A DNA stretch of 64,000 nucleotides from Eustoma russellianum (Eukaryota > Streptophyta > Magnoliopsida > Gentianales > Gentianaceae): the NCBI GenBank assembly GCA_036186865.1, contig AP025054.1, forward strand, positions 25,590,118 to 25,654,117. Direction: 5' to 3'. Made by a program: the position numbers and the translations under genes. Shown here one piece after another: positions 31,384-43,341 of this stretch (positions are counted from its first letter, which is position 1; every line of letters begins with the position of its first letter). A model generated the notes under the pieces. That model worked only from the letters and a program-made list of their open reading frames with translations, had not been told where the DNA came from and did no database searches.

Positions 31384-33906
31384 CTAATCTTCACCTGCTG
31401 ACAAGCCTCTGAGATCAGCTTCATTCTTGAACATCTCTAGATGGGTCTCAAAAATTTGTTCAGCTTCAGGATTATGTAGTTCAGCAATTTGAGGATGTTC
31501 CTTATCCAAGGCTGGGCAGACCTCTGAGCAGCTGTCGATGGCATAAGTCTGCCCAACTACCATCACCGAGCTCTGAAGCTTGAGAAGATTATTGGTAAAG
31601 TAGTCTGACTTCCTGAACTCGGCAACTGCTTTTGCCTTTAACTTTTCAGTTTGAAGTTCAAATTGCTGAGCCAGTTCAGCCTTACTTCTTCGCTCTTCTT
31701 CAAGCTGCTGAGTCAGTTCAGCTTTATTCTTATGCTCATCCTCAATTTGCTTTTTGCAATTGGACAGCTCCGGCTCACAAGTGCCAAGCTTCTTCTGATA
31801 GAAGTCCAGTTCAGCTTGAGTCTTGGTGGACACCAGCTCAATATTGGCTACCACCTCTTTTAGTTCATCTACTTGCGAGTTGGCAGTGGCCAGCTTAGTG
31901 TCAGATTCTTCCTTTTCTTCAGGAATTTTGGAATTCTCTTCAGAAAGGAAAAACACTTCTGACCTCAGACTATCCACCACCGCTTCAAGTTCCGCCAGCC
32001 TTGTCTTCGTTGGTTTGGTCTCCTCAGCCCATTTTCGTTTGCTTGTTGCAGAACTGCATTCTTTTCAGTTAGCTGAACTACCATCTTCCGTAGTTCTTCA
32101 GTCTTCCTGAACATGTTGTATTCCTGGGCTCGATACTATAATATTCATAACAAGCAATCAAACAAAGCTTTAAGCATTATAGCTTTGAAAAACATAGAAG
32201 AGTTAAAAGGTTTACCATAACCTATTAGTCATATATAACTGGCAGGACATGTCCCAGTTCATGTCATTATAATGGTTGAAGTCTCTGGGCATAATGGCGA
32301 GTTCATTTAACTACCTTTCTAGCTTCAGATTCATGGCCGTTTCATCAGAATAATATTCCAATGAGTTTCTTCAAACGCCGATGCCCATGAGAGGATCCCC
32401 CTTCAGTTTGTGGACCCTTTCCCAAATTTTTTTTGCTAAGCAGGCTCTTCAGCATTCGAACCAGATGATTTGGACTATGATACTTGTGGGGCTTCAGCTA
32501 GAATTTGGATTGGATTTGCTTCTGGCGGGGGCAGGGGCATGGGCACTTCAGCCTCTGCCACAGAAGAAGGAGCTTCAAGATTCATCGGCTGAGGTTGTGT
32601 TTTAGCTTGAGTAAAAGCAGTGGAAGGATCAACTGAAACATACCAAAAGTTAGTGATTACTGGTCAAAAGAAAATAAAATTATCCATAACTTTAAAGAGG
32701 ACAGTAAAGAGCATACATGGATCAATTTCAATAGGCTGATCTGGAAGACCAGCCCCAGATGAGGCAGCCTCAGCTTGAGGTGCAACTCCAAGTGGCAAGG
32801 ACGGCACTTTAGAGGAGGCCCTTGCCTGAACTTGATCGAAGGAGGAATGCTTTTCCCCAGTCCTCTTCCTCTTCTTAGGAACCATCTTCTTCAGTTTGGC
32901 CATTGCGTTAGACACCATGGCTCCTGCAAATTCAACAACTGGACAAAACATTTGAAAGATATCAGCAAAAAATCAGAGATACCCAAAAAGGTCCGACACC
33001 TACCCTGAACAACTTTCAAGGCTGCTGAACTAAGAATCCGAAAGTGGAGTTCGCACAAGTGATCCAGATCGGCAGTTATCAAAACCGACCTGTTCACCTT
33101 TTTCCAGTCAACGGCAGTGACAAATTTAGTAGTCTGGAGGCTTCATCGCAAAACTCCTTGCTTGGCCTCGAATTGTCTGCACTGCCTGACTTCCAACGCT
33201 CACTTTCAGGTAGACCTATTTTCTTGATAAAGAAGAATCGGTCTTTCCTGTTTTTAGTAAATGTGGGGATGTTTATGGCATGGTTGATCTCTTTGTTAGG
33301 ATATATCTTACTAAAGGAAAATCACCTATCTTTATGCTTACATACAAACATCTCCCTAAAGACCCTGAGATCAAATTCTACCCCAAAAGCTCTCAGGTAT
33401 AGCAAGTAGCTGAGAACTACTTTCAAACCGTTAGGCATGAGTTGGGGAAGTATAAGGTGGTAAAGATTAAGGATATAGTATAATGGTTTTGGAATGGGAA
33501 GACTAAAACCTGATTTAAAAAATTCTTCATAAACTACCTCATACCCTACGGGTGGGTCATTGGCAGATTGATGTGAAAGGGGAAGAATAGGATTGAATAC
33601 ATTCTTATCAACATTGTAAGCTCTACATAAGCGAGAGAGATCAGTGGCTTCTAAAGTGCACACTGAACCTTGCATCGCCAGTGATGGTGCTCCCCTATCA
33701 ATGGCAACAGAAGTCACCTCAGCCACAGGGACAGTCGGGGGAGGTCCTTTCCCACAACGCAGCCTCAGTAGAGGATGATTGTCCTCACTAGAGCTTGACC
33801 ACTCAAAGAGAGGTGAGTTCTCCCCGTGATATCTCCCAGAGCCAGCAGGATCAGGGTTTCCTGATCTATTCTGGGAGTCTGAAGAAGAAGAGAATGTAAA
33901 AGTCAT
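31384..33906 (-). pseudogene. Antisense intron-containing gene of N1, decayed
   Basis: Homologue of the antisense gene of N2. Exon 1 starts at the ATG at 33906 (MTFTFSSSSDSQNRSG) and keeps NPILPLSHQSANDPPVGYEVVYEEFFKSGFSLPIPKPLYYI before a TAG at 33322 and frameshifts. Probable exon 2 is 32717-32923 (acceptor TTTGCAG; KKMVPKKRKRTGEKH, an NLS-like basic patch; donor GTATGC). Exon 3 starts near 32632 and is Pro/Ala-rich with a stop. Exon 4 (about 32128-31384) encodes a long heptad-like, Glu/Lys-rich coiled coil ending CSEVCPALDKEHPQIAELHN. Exon 1 and 4 have frame lesions, so it is inactive. Family name is discussed under the N2 copy. Confidence 0.7.
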
Positions 33907-34075
33907 GGAAATGAAGAGAAGAGCAGAGCTTACAGAGTTTTTGGGGGCTGAGGAAGAAGACTCACCGGAGTTGGGTTGGAGAAGGCTTGACTAAAATCGA
34001 AGAGCAGAAGGGAAGATAAGAGCAGCACTAACGAAGAAGCTGAGAGGGAAGAAGAAACAATGAAGGTGAGATATA

Positions 34076-34085
34076 CCTTTTATAG
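34076..34085 (-). promoter_or_regulatory. TATA box of the N1 antisense gene
   Basis: Minus-strand CTATAAAAGG, 170 bp upstream of the antisense ATG at 33906 and outside the LTR. N2 has CTATAAATGG at the corresponding distance. Confidence 0.65.
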
Positions 34086-34345
34086 ACGGAAAAATGAAAA
34101 GTTGCAACTTTTAAGTTGAAATTCAAAAAGGGGCGACGGTTCGATTTTTTCCCCTCTTCGATTATCGCAATCGCCAGAAAAATAATTATGAAATACGTTG
34201 GAACTTGCACTGATATTAAATGAAGCGACAACGACCTAATTATGAGGATAACTGTCCAATTAATGATGGACATGTCACCAACTTATCAGAGCAGATTCGT
34301 CCGCACTTGCTGATCAGCTCAGCCACACTAAATCTGGGAGCAAAG

Positions 34346-35113
34346 TGATAAGCCAAAAATATTCATATGTTAGTCAACAAATAGTCAACGGCAAATCCAT
34401 GTTTGGGACGCCCAACTCATGCAGCTCGGCAAAAATGCACCTCTGCTCGGCTATACTGCACTTCATCTCAGCAAGCCAAATCAAAGCAGGGCTCCAGATC
34501 CATCTTTACACCTCGGCAAACCTTTTCCAGGGGACAAGCGCAACACGACTTTATTTAGTGAGAAACCACCTGGAAGATGTACAGTATAAAGAAGTGCACA
34601 ACAAACTTTTCAACCTACACACGTCAAGGTCCCATCAGCAAACCTACTGGTTCTATCAGCAGACCTACTGGTCCCATCAGCAGACCTATTATTTCTATCA
34701 GCAGACCTACAATGCCATAGTCCCTCTGCACAAGAAAACGTCCCTTCTGCAATCAGAGGCAGAGGACGGAGAAGAACAATAAAAGTAAGACAGTGAACGC
34801 AAAGAAAGGGGGACAGGACTTCAACCACAACTTTCAGAGCTTTCTTCTAAGAACTCCATTTCGACTGACCTCTAAGCAGCCTAATTCTCAGTGAGACATT
34901 GAACCAGGTTCATTCTAAACTTGTATTCCAGCATAAATTGCCTATTAAAACACCAATAACTGACTTAAGCATCAGAGGATTTTCTCAGGACAGCGCCCTG
35001 GACCTCTAACGTTTCTCTTCCTTCTCAGGTTCCATTGACGGATTAAGACGGAGAGCTAATGACAAACCACAAGGATCACCTCTGATCTCCCGGTGAGGAT
35101 CTCGGCCACATCA
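34346..35113 (+). repeat. 3' LTR of element N1
   Basis: Starts TGATAAGCC after AAATCTGGGAGCAAAG (weak polypurine tract) and ends CTCGGCCACATCA. Colinear with the 5' LTR throughout. Confidence 0.9.
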
Positions 35114-36045
35114 ATGATTTTTACGTCACTTGTGATAATCCCACAATTACAAAGCCTATGTTAATAAAAGTTAGTCGTGTTATGTATCAAGGTTATCTTG
35201 AACATTTATTTCTGTGGCTTTAATTTTTTTGCCTGACCAACCCATTTATTCTGTTTAGCAATCCTTTAAAGGAACATAGGCCATATAAGTAGGATTTTTC
35301 GCTAACTCCCTCTCAAGTGATTCACAAGAATATGCTTTTTATTATGTGATAAAGAATATTAGCTAATTAAACATTTTAGTAATTCTTTGCAGGTCGATGA
35401 GACAAAGGTGTGACAAGGGATAATTGCATGAAAGCGGAGTAATCAAGATTTAATACTACACGCCAATCTGATATCATCTCCATTTTATTTCAAACTTACT
35501 AGTTGTTAAGAAGATAATATTCTATCGTGTGTACATTAGGAAAGAGTATATCTTGTGTAAATAGATTGATTTCTATCATAGTATAGCTTAATCAAATCCT
35601 AATCAAATCCCCTGAAATATTATCATGTTGCCATAGATAGATTTATACACTATGTACATGTTATTGAAAATCAATGAAAAAAGATATTTTCCTTCATCAA
35701 GTATTGTTTTCCATATATAGAGCCGAGTCTCACTGGAACCAAACTCTCTATCTATTGGAATAGAGGTATTGTTTGTCTGCCGCTCACCCTCTCCAGATCC
35801 TAACGGTAGCTTTTGCTGTTGTTGGGATATACTTTGTTTGATTGATTGAAGAATTGTTTTCCATCATTAGTCAATTACCAATTTGGAAGGTGTACAATGA
35901 TTTGAAATGAATAATTTAACCCGCGTTAGTTGTTTATTGGTAAAGATGAAACTAATCTATAGAATCTATATCAAAACTCAAAAGTTTTCATGAAAACTTG
36001 TCTTTTTAACTTTTATATGATTTGGTGATTCTTCAAAGTTGATAT
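35114..36045. other. Spacer between N1 and the plus-strand SIRE-like element
   Basis: AT-rich, no gene or named repeat recognised. It starts with the right N1 duplication (ATGAT) and ends with GATAT (36041-36045), the left duplication of the next element. Confidence 0.5.
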
Positions 36046-37479
36046 TGTTGGAATATGTTAAAGTTTTGATGATTTGCACAAATGATACATGGAACGCTTG
36101 ATTAGGCGCTTTATGTGTTGTGTTTGAAGGTCAATATACTTCGAACACCTACATAAGGCACCTCATGTGAAGTGTCTGGAAGCCAGTATACTTCGAACGC
36201 CTACATTAGGAGCTTCATGTGAAGTGTCTGGATGCCCGTACACTTCGAACACCTACGTTAGGCGCTTCATGTGTTGTGGTCGAATTCCAGTACAATTCAA
36301 ACGCCTACATCAGGCGCTTCATGTGTTCTGTCAAGTCAAAAGTACTTTTTCCCCCAAAATGGGCACGTACATCAAGCTACTTTCTGATAAAAGTCAGGAG
36401 TACTTCGAACAAGCATGAAGGTCGAGATTAGGGGCTTCATGTGACTTCGAACGCATTCAAACTGCCCACATAAGGCGCTTTATGTTACATTGAACGCCTG
36501 TTCAATTTCTTATAAAGCGCCCCATGTCACATTGAACGCCTGTTGAATAAACGGATTAGGCGCTTCATGTGAACAACGTTACAAAAGTCTTATGCTTTAC
36601 TTCCTAACATTATTTGACTCTTTGTACCCTCTCTTTTAGTGGTATTTCCATAGGTTCTCTTTCTTTCTTGAAAGGACGATCTTTCCTCTTTAAGCTTTCA
36701 AGAAGAAACTTCTCCAAAAATGTTGCTACCAGCCAAGAGAAGATCTCCAATGAAGAGGACATGTCATCACAAGAAGACAAAGCCCATTATTGGCTCTCGA
36801 GAGGATTTCAAACGGGCAGAAAACTCAATGAAATAAAACAAGGGTTTTATCTCATTCTTCAACAACTTTCTACCATTCAAGCTCTCAAGTTTCTCTCAAG
36901 GCTCAAGCTCTCAAAATAGTTGTATTGTGATTTTTCTTTATTTGTGAGAGTTGTATTGTAAAGAAGAAGAGTGTTCTTCTTGTTGAGTGAAGATTGTGAG
37001 AGACAAGTGTAGATTGTCGGTCAAGAAGCAAGGGTGCCTCTTGTTTGAGAAATCTAGACCTTGGAAGGTTAGTTGATAGTGTTGTGGTTCACTATACTCC
37101 CTACAAGAATTCTTTGAGGGCAAAGAAGTTCTTTCGAGGCTAGACTTCAAAGGGTTAGGTTTCTTGGTTGTGGTCTAGGCGTGTGGCCTAGTTTTTTTTA
37201 TCTTGTTGGATTTTATTTTTGATTGTTGTTTCTCCATAGAAATAACAATTCCCATTCTAAATCCTTCTTGTGAAAAATCAAGAAGGTAGAGGAGTAGAGT
37301 CATTTGACTTGAACCTCCATATATATTTGTGTTTTTTACGCTTCCGCAAAGTCTTACTCTTTTCAAGAACACACCCAAGTATTGGTTGTACTCAAAAACA
37401 AAAGATATTCAAGAAAATATCCATACTTGGTGAACACACTATTCAACCCCCCTTCTAGTGTGTTCTAAGGGACCTAACA
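36046..37479 (+). repeat. 5' LTR (1434 bp) of the plus-strand SIRE-like element
   Basis: Starts TGTTGGAATATG, ends GGGACCTAACA. The palindromic array lies at 36080-36575, and a C/T- and G/T-rich region follows. TTTTTTTATCTTG near 37190 and AAGAAC words near the end match the sister LTRs. No obvious TATA box is seen close to the 3' part. Confidence 0.93.
36080..36575 (+). repeat. Palindromic array in the plus-strand SIRE-like 5' LTR
   Basis: About ten units, best copies ACTTCGAACGCCTACATTAGG and ACACCTACGTTAGGCGCTTC. The first half is spaced by GTGTTGTGGTCGAATTCCAG-type linkers, the second by CATTGAACGCCTGTTCAATT words. Confidence 0.8.
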
Positions 37480-37481
37480 AT

Positions 37482-37492
37482 TGGTATCAGAG
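37482..37492 (+). other. Primer binding site, initiator Met tRNA
   Basis: TGGTATCAGAG, two bases after the LTR end, complementary to the 3' end of initiator Met tRNA. Confidence 0.9.
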
Positions 37493-37540
37493 AAAAATCT
37501 TGAGTATTTGAGTTCAAATAGCAAGATTTGATCTTTAAGT

Positions 37541-39376
37541 GTGTTTCCCTTTAGTTATGATGATGCTAGTTCCCCTAGTGGTGATGCCTCAAGAAGAAGG
37601 AGTCAAGAAACACTTCTCCCTTCCATTTCTAGTGTCCATGTTAAGGTTCCTATGTTTGATCCTCTCAACTACCTACTATGGAAATCAAACATAAAAACAT
37701 ATCTTCATTCTTGTGGGTACCGTATATGGAGAGAGGTATCAAAAGGTTCCACTATTCCTTTTGATGTTGACGATCCTACTCCGGAGGAGGAGTTACAATT
37801 TGCGATAAATAGCAAAGCTCTTGCTATTTTGAATAGCTCTCTTTCACCAAATGAGAGAGCTCAAATTCAAAGAGTCCAATCCGCCTATGAAGCTTGGACT
37901 AAGTTAAAGATGATCCATGAAGGAACATCTCAAGTGAGGAAGGCCAAGAGGAGACAGTTGCTCAAACAATTCTATAACTTTAATGTCCCCAAGGGTGAAA
38001 AGATCGAAGAGTCCATTCAAAGATTCATCAAACTTGTCAACCTTCTCACGGAGGTTGGTAAAAAGACAGAGCAAGAGGATCTCAACTATTGCTTCCTAAA
38101 TAGCTTAGGAAGAGAAGGGAACGCAAAGGCGACGTCCATCGAGGAGTCCAAAGATCTTGAAAATATTACTTTGGATGAGCTTTATGGAAATCTCATCACT
38201 TATGATATTTATGTTGATGGTCAAGAAAAGAATGACCCTATAAAGAGCTCGTCAAAGGCGCTTGCATACGAATCGGAGGAGTCGGATGACGAAGTAGGAC
38301 TTCTTGTCTGAAAGTTTAGAAGATTCGCAAGAAAAAATGAGGATGAAGCCAAGAGGTTCATCAAGGACAAGTTCTCTAAGGACAAAGTGAAAGACCAAGA
38401 AACTAAATGCTACAAGTGTGGAAAACTTGGTCACTATATGAAGGATTGTAGGGTGAAGGAGCCGCAATACAAAGGCAAAAAAGCCATCTACCAACGAAGA
38501 AGGCTTTACAAGTGGAGATAGCCCATTAGGAGAGTATCTTGTCCGGGTCCGAAAGCGAGAATGACAACAACGATAACCTAGCTCTCACGGGGGGTCATCC
38601 ATGATGATCTAGACAAAGAGTCCTATGCACTCATGGCCATTGACGACATGGAGCTATGCAACATTTCATCTCACTATAGATTGATAGACGAAAGAGATGA
38701 TTTAGTGCAAGAAAATGATTTTTTAGATTTGAAATATAAACGTGTCAAAAAGGACTTTAGAGCATGTTTAAATGAGTATAATGACACGTTAGAAAATAAC
38801 ATTGCATTACAACTTGAGCATGATATATTTTTGACCATGCATGTGATTGCACTACAAGAGAAGCATGATTTGATGAAATCATGCGCTCAAACCCTTGAAA
38901 AAAAGAAAATTGATAAGGGTAGGTGCCACAAAGGTAGACATTGCCAAGGATGCATCTAGGTTAAATAGGAAAGCTAAAATCAAACCTAGTGCCATGTATG
39001 CATCCAAGAAGGGAAAACAAAAGGAACAAGCACAAGTTGTCAAGGAGTCTAAACCTCCTTGAAGAAATAACGCCACATGCCTAAAGGAAAGGCAAATGTA
39101 CCAAAGGTGTCAAAACCTTTGGTTGAATCCGTGAAACAAAAACCTTCTTCAATTCCAAAGAATGTTGTCCCCAAAAAGGAATCACTGAATGTGCCAATGC
39201 ACAAGCATACACACTCACACAAACATACTCCTACATGTTTTTATTGCAATAGAAAAGGTCATGTAGAAAGAGTATATAGGGCTAAGAATAATAAGAATCT
39301 TGTATGGGTGCCGAAAGGCGAAATGAATGTAACTAACCTTCAAGGACCCAAAAAAAAGGGTACCAATATCATATAG
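37541..39376 (+). pseudogene. SIRE-like copia gag remnant
   Basis: The homologous start ATG of the minus-strand copy is GTG here (37541), so the normal start is lost. The capsid core is open to 38308 (LAILNSSLSPNERAQIQRVQ near 37825-37885), then TGA at 38309 where the sister has Arg. The same frame continues to a complete CCHC knuckle, CYKCGKLGHYMKDC, near 38408-38449. A charged coiled spacer (38633-38959) and a Lys-rich stretch with CFYCNRKGHVERVY (39235-39276) follow; the last knuckle Cys is Tyr. The region ends with WVPKG, before protease. Frame changes occur near 38510 and 38960-39080. Confidence 0.87.
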
Positions 39377-39381
39377 TTCAT

Positions 39382-40650
39382 TTGCAGGCCCTAGCACTAA
39401 ATGGAGAAAGCGACGACAAGAAGGTCAAATGGGTCGTGGACAGTGGGTGTTCCAACCATATGACGGGAGACAAAAGTCTCTTCCATAGACTCACTACGCA
39501 AGATGGAGGAGTTGTCCACTTTGGAGGTAGCAAAGGCCAAATCAAAGGACACGGTATTGTGGGTAACAATTCCTTCTCTCTTAGTGATGTCTTATATGTT
39601 GTAGGACTAAAGTTTAACTTGATAAGTGTCAGTCAACTATGTGATGCTAATTATGAAGTATCGTTTTTGAAAACAAAGTGTGTTGTGAAAAAGGATAATA
39701 CTATCTTATTTGAGGCTTTGCGTTTCAAAAATATTTACAAACTTAGCATCAATGATTTCGTTTCTCAAAATGTATCTTGCCTAGTTGCTAAAAATGATTT
39801 GACGCAACTATGGCATAGACGTCTCGGACATGTATGTTTCAAAACGTTTAAATTTATTTACAAAAACAATAAAGTCCGAGGCCTTCTGAAAATGAGTTTT
39901 GAAAACCATGACTTGTGTGACACTTGTCAAAAGGCAAAGCTTATGAAAACAAGCTTTAAACCAAAGACAAATATATCCACCTCCAAACCCCTACAATTAC
40001 TACATATGGATTTGTATGGGGATGTTGGAACTAAGAGTTTGGATGGTAAACATTATACCTTCGTGGTAGTAGATGACTATACTCATTATACATGAGTGAT
40101 GTTTCTTGCTAAGAAAAATGATGCATGTAGTGAGTTTATGAAGTTAAGTAAACGATTAGAAAATCACATGGGTGACACTATTAAGACCATCCGAAGTGAT
40201 GGTGGTGGTGAGTTTGATGGTGAGTTTGAAAGATTTTGTGAACCCAAAGGATACTCACATGATCTTTCAGCACCTAGAACTCCACAACAAAATGGTATAG
40301 CCGAACGAAGGAATAATACTCTACAAGAAATGTGTAGAGCGATGTTAAATGAGTTTTGCTTGCCCAAATATTTTTGGGCCGAAGCGGTAAATGCCGCTTG
40401 CCATGTGATTAATCGTGTATATTTGAGACCATACCTAAACGTGACACCTTATGAGCTTTGGAATAGTGAAGTTCCCAACATTGGGTATTTCAAAGTGTTT
40501 GGTTGCAAGTGTTTCATACTTAACACCAGGAACACTTTGGGCAAATTTGACCTCAAAGCGGATGAAGGTATCTTTTTAGGTTATGCCTCAAATAGTAAAG
40601 CATTTCGTGTTTTCAACAAAAAGAGTCAAAAGGTGGAAGAACCACGTTAA
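39382..40650 (+). pseudogene. SIRE-like protease and integrase
   Basis: Protease with WVVDSGCSNHMTG at about 39430-39470, catalytic Asp at 39439-39441. A GAG-pre-integrase segment contains LWHRRLGHVCFKTFKF (39810-39857), supplying the two His, and CDTCQ near 39917, supplying the two Cys. The catalytic core has HMDLYGD near 40003, IRSDGGGEF near 40190 and PQQNGIAERRN near 40280, i.e. the D,D,E triad. One TGA at 40094-40096 breaks the frame (TGG in most relatives). It ends at VEEPR near 40648 with a frame change into the RT linker. Confidence 0.9.
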
Positions 40651-42654
40651 GTTTAATGAGTCACTTAATGAAGAACCTAAACTTAATGAGGATTGTGAAG
40701 AAAATGAAGATGTGACTCCTCAAGAAGAAATTCTTGATGACATTCCGACAGTTTCTCATCAACAAGAGATTGTTGATAAATCCCCAAATGGAAACATCTT
40801 CATTGACTTGAGAGTAGAACCTATTGAAGGTACTCCTCCACCTTGTGTGCATGAACTTAGTGAGTCAAATAGAAATATTTCTCATACTCATACTGTTGAT
40901 ACACAAAATATAGAAAATGTATCGCATGTTCCGGAAAGTGAGAATCATTTAAATGATGAAGTTTCATCACTTCCAGAAAGTGATCATGAGGAAGTTGAAG
41001 GAGATGTCTCCAACCTTCCTAGATCATTCAAGCATAAAAGTTCTCACCCACACGAGTTGGTCATAGGTGATTTGAATATGAGTATCACCACGCGAAAGCT
41101 ATATAGAGAGAATGCATTTGTCTCTCTTATAGAGCCTAAAAATGTCAAAGATGCACTTCTTGATGAAAATTGGATCTTGGCTATGCAAGAAGAGTTAAAC
41201 CAATTTAAGAGAAGTGATGTTAGGGAGTTGGTTCCCAAACCACATGATCATCCTATTATTGGTACGAAATGGGTATTTCGTAACAAGATGGATGATCAAG
41301 GGAATGTCGCTAGAAACAAGGCTAGATTAGTTGCTCAAGGATACCGTCAAGAAGAAGGTATCGATTTTGATGAGACATTTGCACCCGTAGCACGGCTTGA
41401 AGCTATTAGGATGTTATTGGCATATGCTTGCTTTAGATTTTAAACTTTACCAAATGGATGTTAAATCCGCCTTCTTGAATGGTGATATTCAAGAAGAAGT
41501 GTATGTTGCACAACCTCCTGGGTTTGAATGTCATGGTTCACCACATCATGTTTTCAAACTTAAAAAGGCTTTTTATGGCCTTAAACAAGCTCCAAAAGCT
41601 TGGTACGAGAGGTTAAGTACTTTTTTTCTTAATAATGGATTCTCAAGGGGTAAAACTGACACTACTTTGTTCATAAAAGAACAAGGTAGAAATCAATTAA
41701 TTGACAAGTATATGTTGATGATATTATTTTTGGTGCTACTAACAATTGTCTTTGTGATCAATTTGCTAGTTTAATGCAAGGTGAATTCGAGATGAGCATG
41801 ATGGGAGAGCTAAATTACTTCCTTGAATTATAAATCTAGCAAACCGAAGATGGCCTGTATATTTCCCAAACCAAATACACAAAGGACTTGCTCAAGAGGT
41901 ACAATTTTGGTGAAGGAAGTGAAGTAAACACACCAATGAGCACAAGTGCCAAGCTTGACAAGGATGAGAAAGGAAAGCTTGTCAAGGTAACCTTGTATCT
42001 TGGTATTATAGGTAGTCTACTTTACTTAACTGCGAGTAGACCCGATATTTTACATGCAGTGTGCTTATGTGCTAGATTTCAAAGTGATCCTAGGGAAAAG
42101 CATCTAATTGCTGTAAAACGTATTCTTAGATACCTTAGATGTACTTTGAAATTTGGGCTATTTTATCCTAAAAATGCATGTTTTGATTTAAGAGGATATT
42201 GTGACTCCGATTATGTGAGGAGTCTTGTTGATAGAAAGAGTACATCTGGGACTTGTCAGTTTCTCGGAGATTGTCTTGTTTCTTTGTTTTCTAAGAAACA
42301 AAACAGTGTTTCTCTCTTGACGGCGGAATCCGAATATGTGTCGGCCGCCTCTTGTTGGGCACAATTGTTATGGATGACAAACACTTTAAATGATTATAAC
42401 ATTCACTTCTCCAAAGTGCCTATTTTGTGTGACAACACGTCTGCTATCAATATTGCACAAAATCTCGTCCAACATAGTCGGACTAAGCACATTGAAGTGA
42501 GATATCATTTCATCCGTGATTGTGTATAAAAGAACTTGGTTAGTGTGGAATTTGTTCCTACACATGACCAATTAGCAGACATATTCACGAAACCCTTGCC
42601 TAGTGATGTATTTGCATCAATAAGAAGTAGGTTGGGGTTGCTTAACATGGGATG
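40651..42654 (+). pseudogene. SIRE-like reverse transcriptase and RNase H
   Basis: An acidic integrase-RT linker (40670-41090), then RT: GTKWVFRNK near 41260, KARLVAQGY near 41320, FDETFAPVARLEAIR near 41365, a frame change near 41435, YQMDVKSAFLNGD near 41450, and the YVDD codons near 41709-41721 reached after another frame change. RNase H 41888-42654: YCDSDYV, AESEYVSAAS, CDNTSAIN and LADIFTKPL; it ends GLLNMG-TGA. A TAA sits at 42527. Catalytic residues are mostly present, but at least three frame lesions make it inactive. Confidence 0.9.
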
Positions 42655-42704
42655 ATAATAACCCATCTTAAGTTTTGAGCAAGAAAATTTTTGAATTTTC
42701 AAGG

Positions 42705-42985
42705 TCAGTACACATAAGGCGCTTCATCACAGTTAGTTCAGGCGTTCAATGTCACATTAAGCGCTTGATGCTAATGATGTCACTCGTTTGACGTGACATC
42801 AGACACTTTATGTTTCTTAATATATACGTTCGAAGTGTCATTAAGCGCCTTATCCAAAGTAGTTCACTTGTTCGAAGTGACATTAATTTCTTAATCCACT
42901 CATCCACAACCGTTTCAAGTGACTTTAGGTGTTTCATCCTAGTTTATGAAGTCGTTCGAAGTCACATTAGGCGCCTAAACCCTAA
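42705..42985 (+). repeat. Palindromic array between pol and ORF3
   Basis: About seven units with AAGGCGCTTCATCACAGTTAG, TCACATTAAGCGCTTGATG and GTTCGAAGTGACATTA words. It begins about 50 bp after the pol stop and ends about 355 bp before the ORF3 ATG. It matches 11400-11690 in the sister element. Confidence 0.72.
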
Positions 42986-43019
42986 TTCTTCATTGTCTAT
43001 CCAAGCGTCTCTTCAACTT

Positions 43020-43341
43020 TTTGCGCCAATCAATAGACATCAATTCCTACCGCCATTCCTCTTCCCCACGTCTTCTCCTGCATTTCCCCATCTTCCCACT
43101 TTCCAAACGCCTATTCTTCTTCTTCCTCACCTCTTCATAATCCTCCATTTACTCTACCACTTACTCCCACTCTCCCTCTACCTTCCTACATCAAACACCC
43201 CTAAACTCTTCTTCTGCCTTCTCCTTCCTTAAATTTCACTTTTCTCTTCACTTCATCTCACAAAATCCATTATATTTACCTTCTACATACAAATTTCTAT
43301 TTCTTCTTCTTCTTCTCAAAACTTCAATCATACACTCCCAA
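43020..43341 (+). other. Pyrimidine-rich ORF3 leader
   Basis: Strongly C/T-rich, ending CACTCCCAA before the ORF3 ATG. The Pro/Leu-rich ORF translated across it has no support as a protein. Confidence 0.5.

Larger units (their letters stand above)
27847..35113 (+). mobile_element. Non-autonomous Tat-like LTR element N1 with antisense gene
   Basis: Two LTRs of 769 and 768 bp (27847-28615 and 34346-35113), TG..CA ends and flanks ACGAT (27842-27846) and ATGAT (35114-35118), a 5-bp duplication with one transition. The interior holds a short Tat-type gag fragment, a 54-56 bp tandem array, about 900 bp without recognisable genes, and a decayed antisense gene. No protease, RT, RNase H or integrase motif was found, so mobility must have been supplied in trans. 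N2 (46787-53268) is a diverged relative with the same plan. Confidence 0.88.

Noticed and set aside
36080..36575. CRISPR-like array of regularly spaced palindromes
   Set aside because: Units are degenerate, spacing is irregular, spacers are not unique, no cas genes occur, and the context is a plant LTR.
42810..43232. 140-residue Pro/Leu-rich ORF between pol and ORF3
   Set aside because: It translates the palindromic array and the pyrimidine-rich leader; the sister element has no equivalent open frame.
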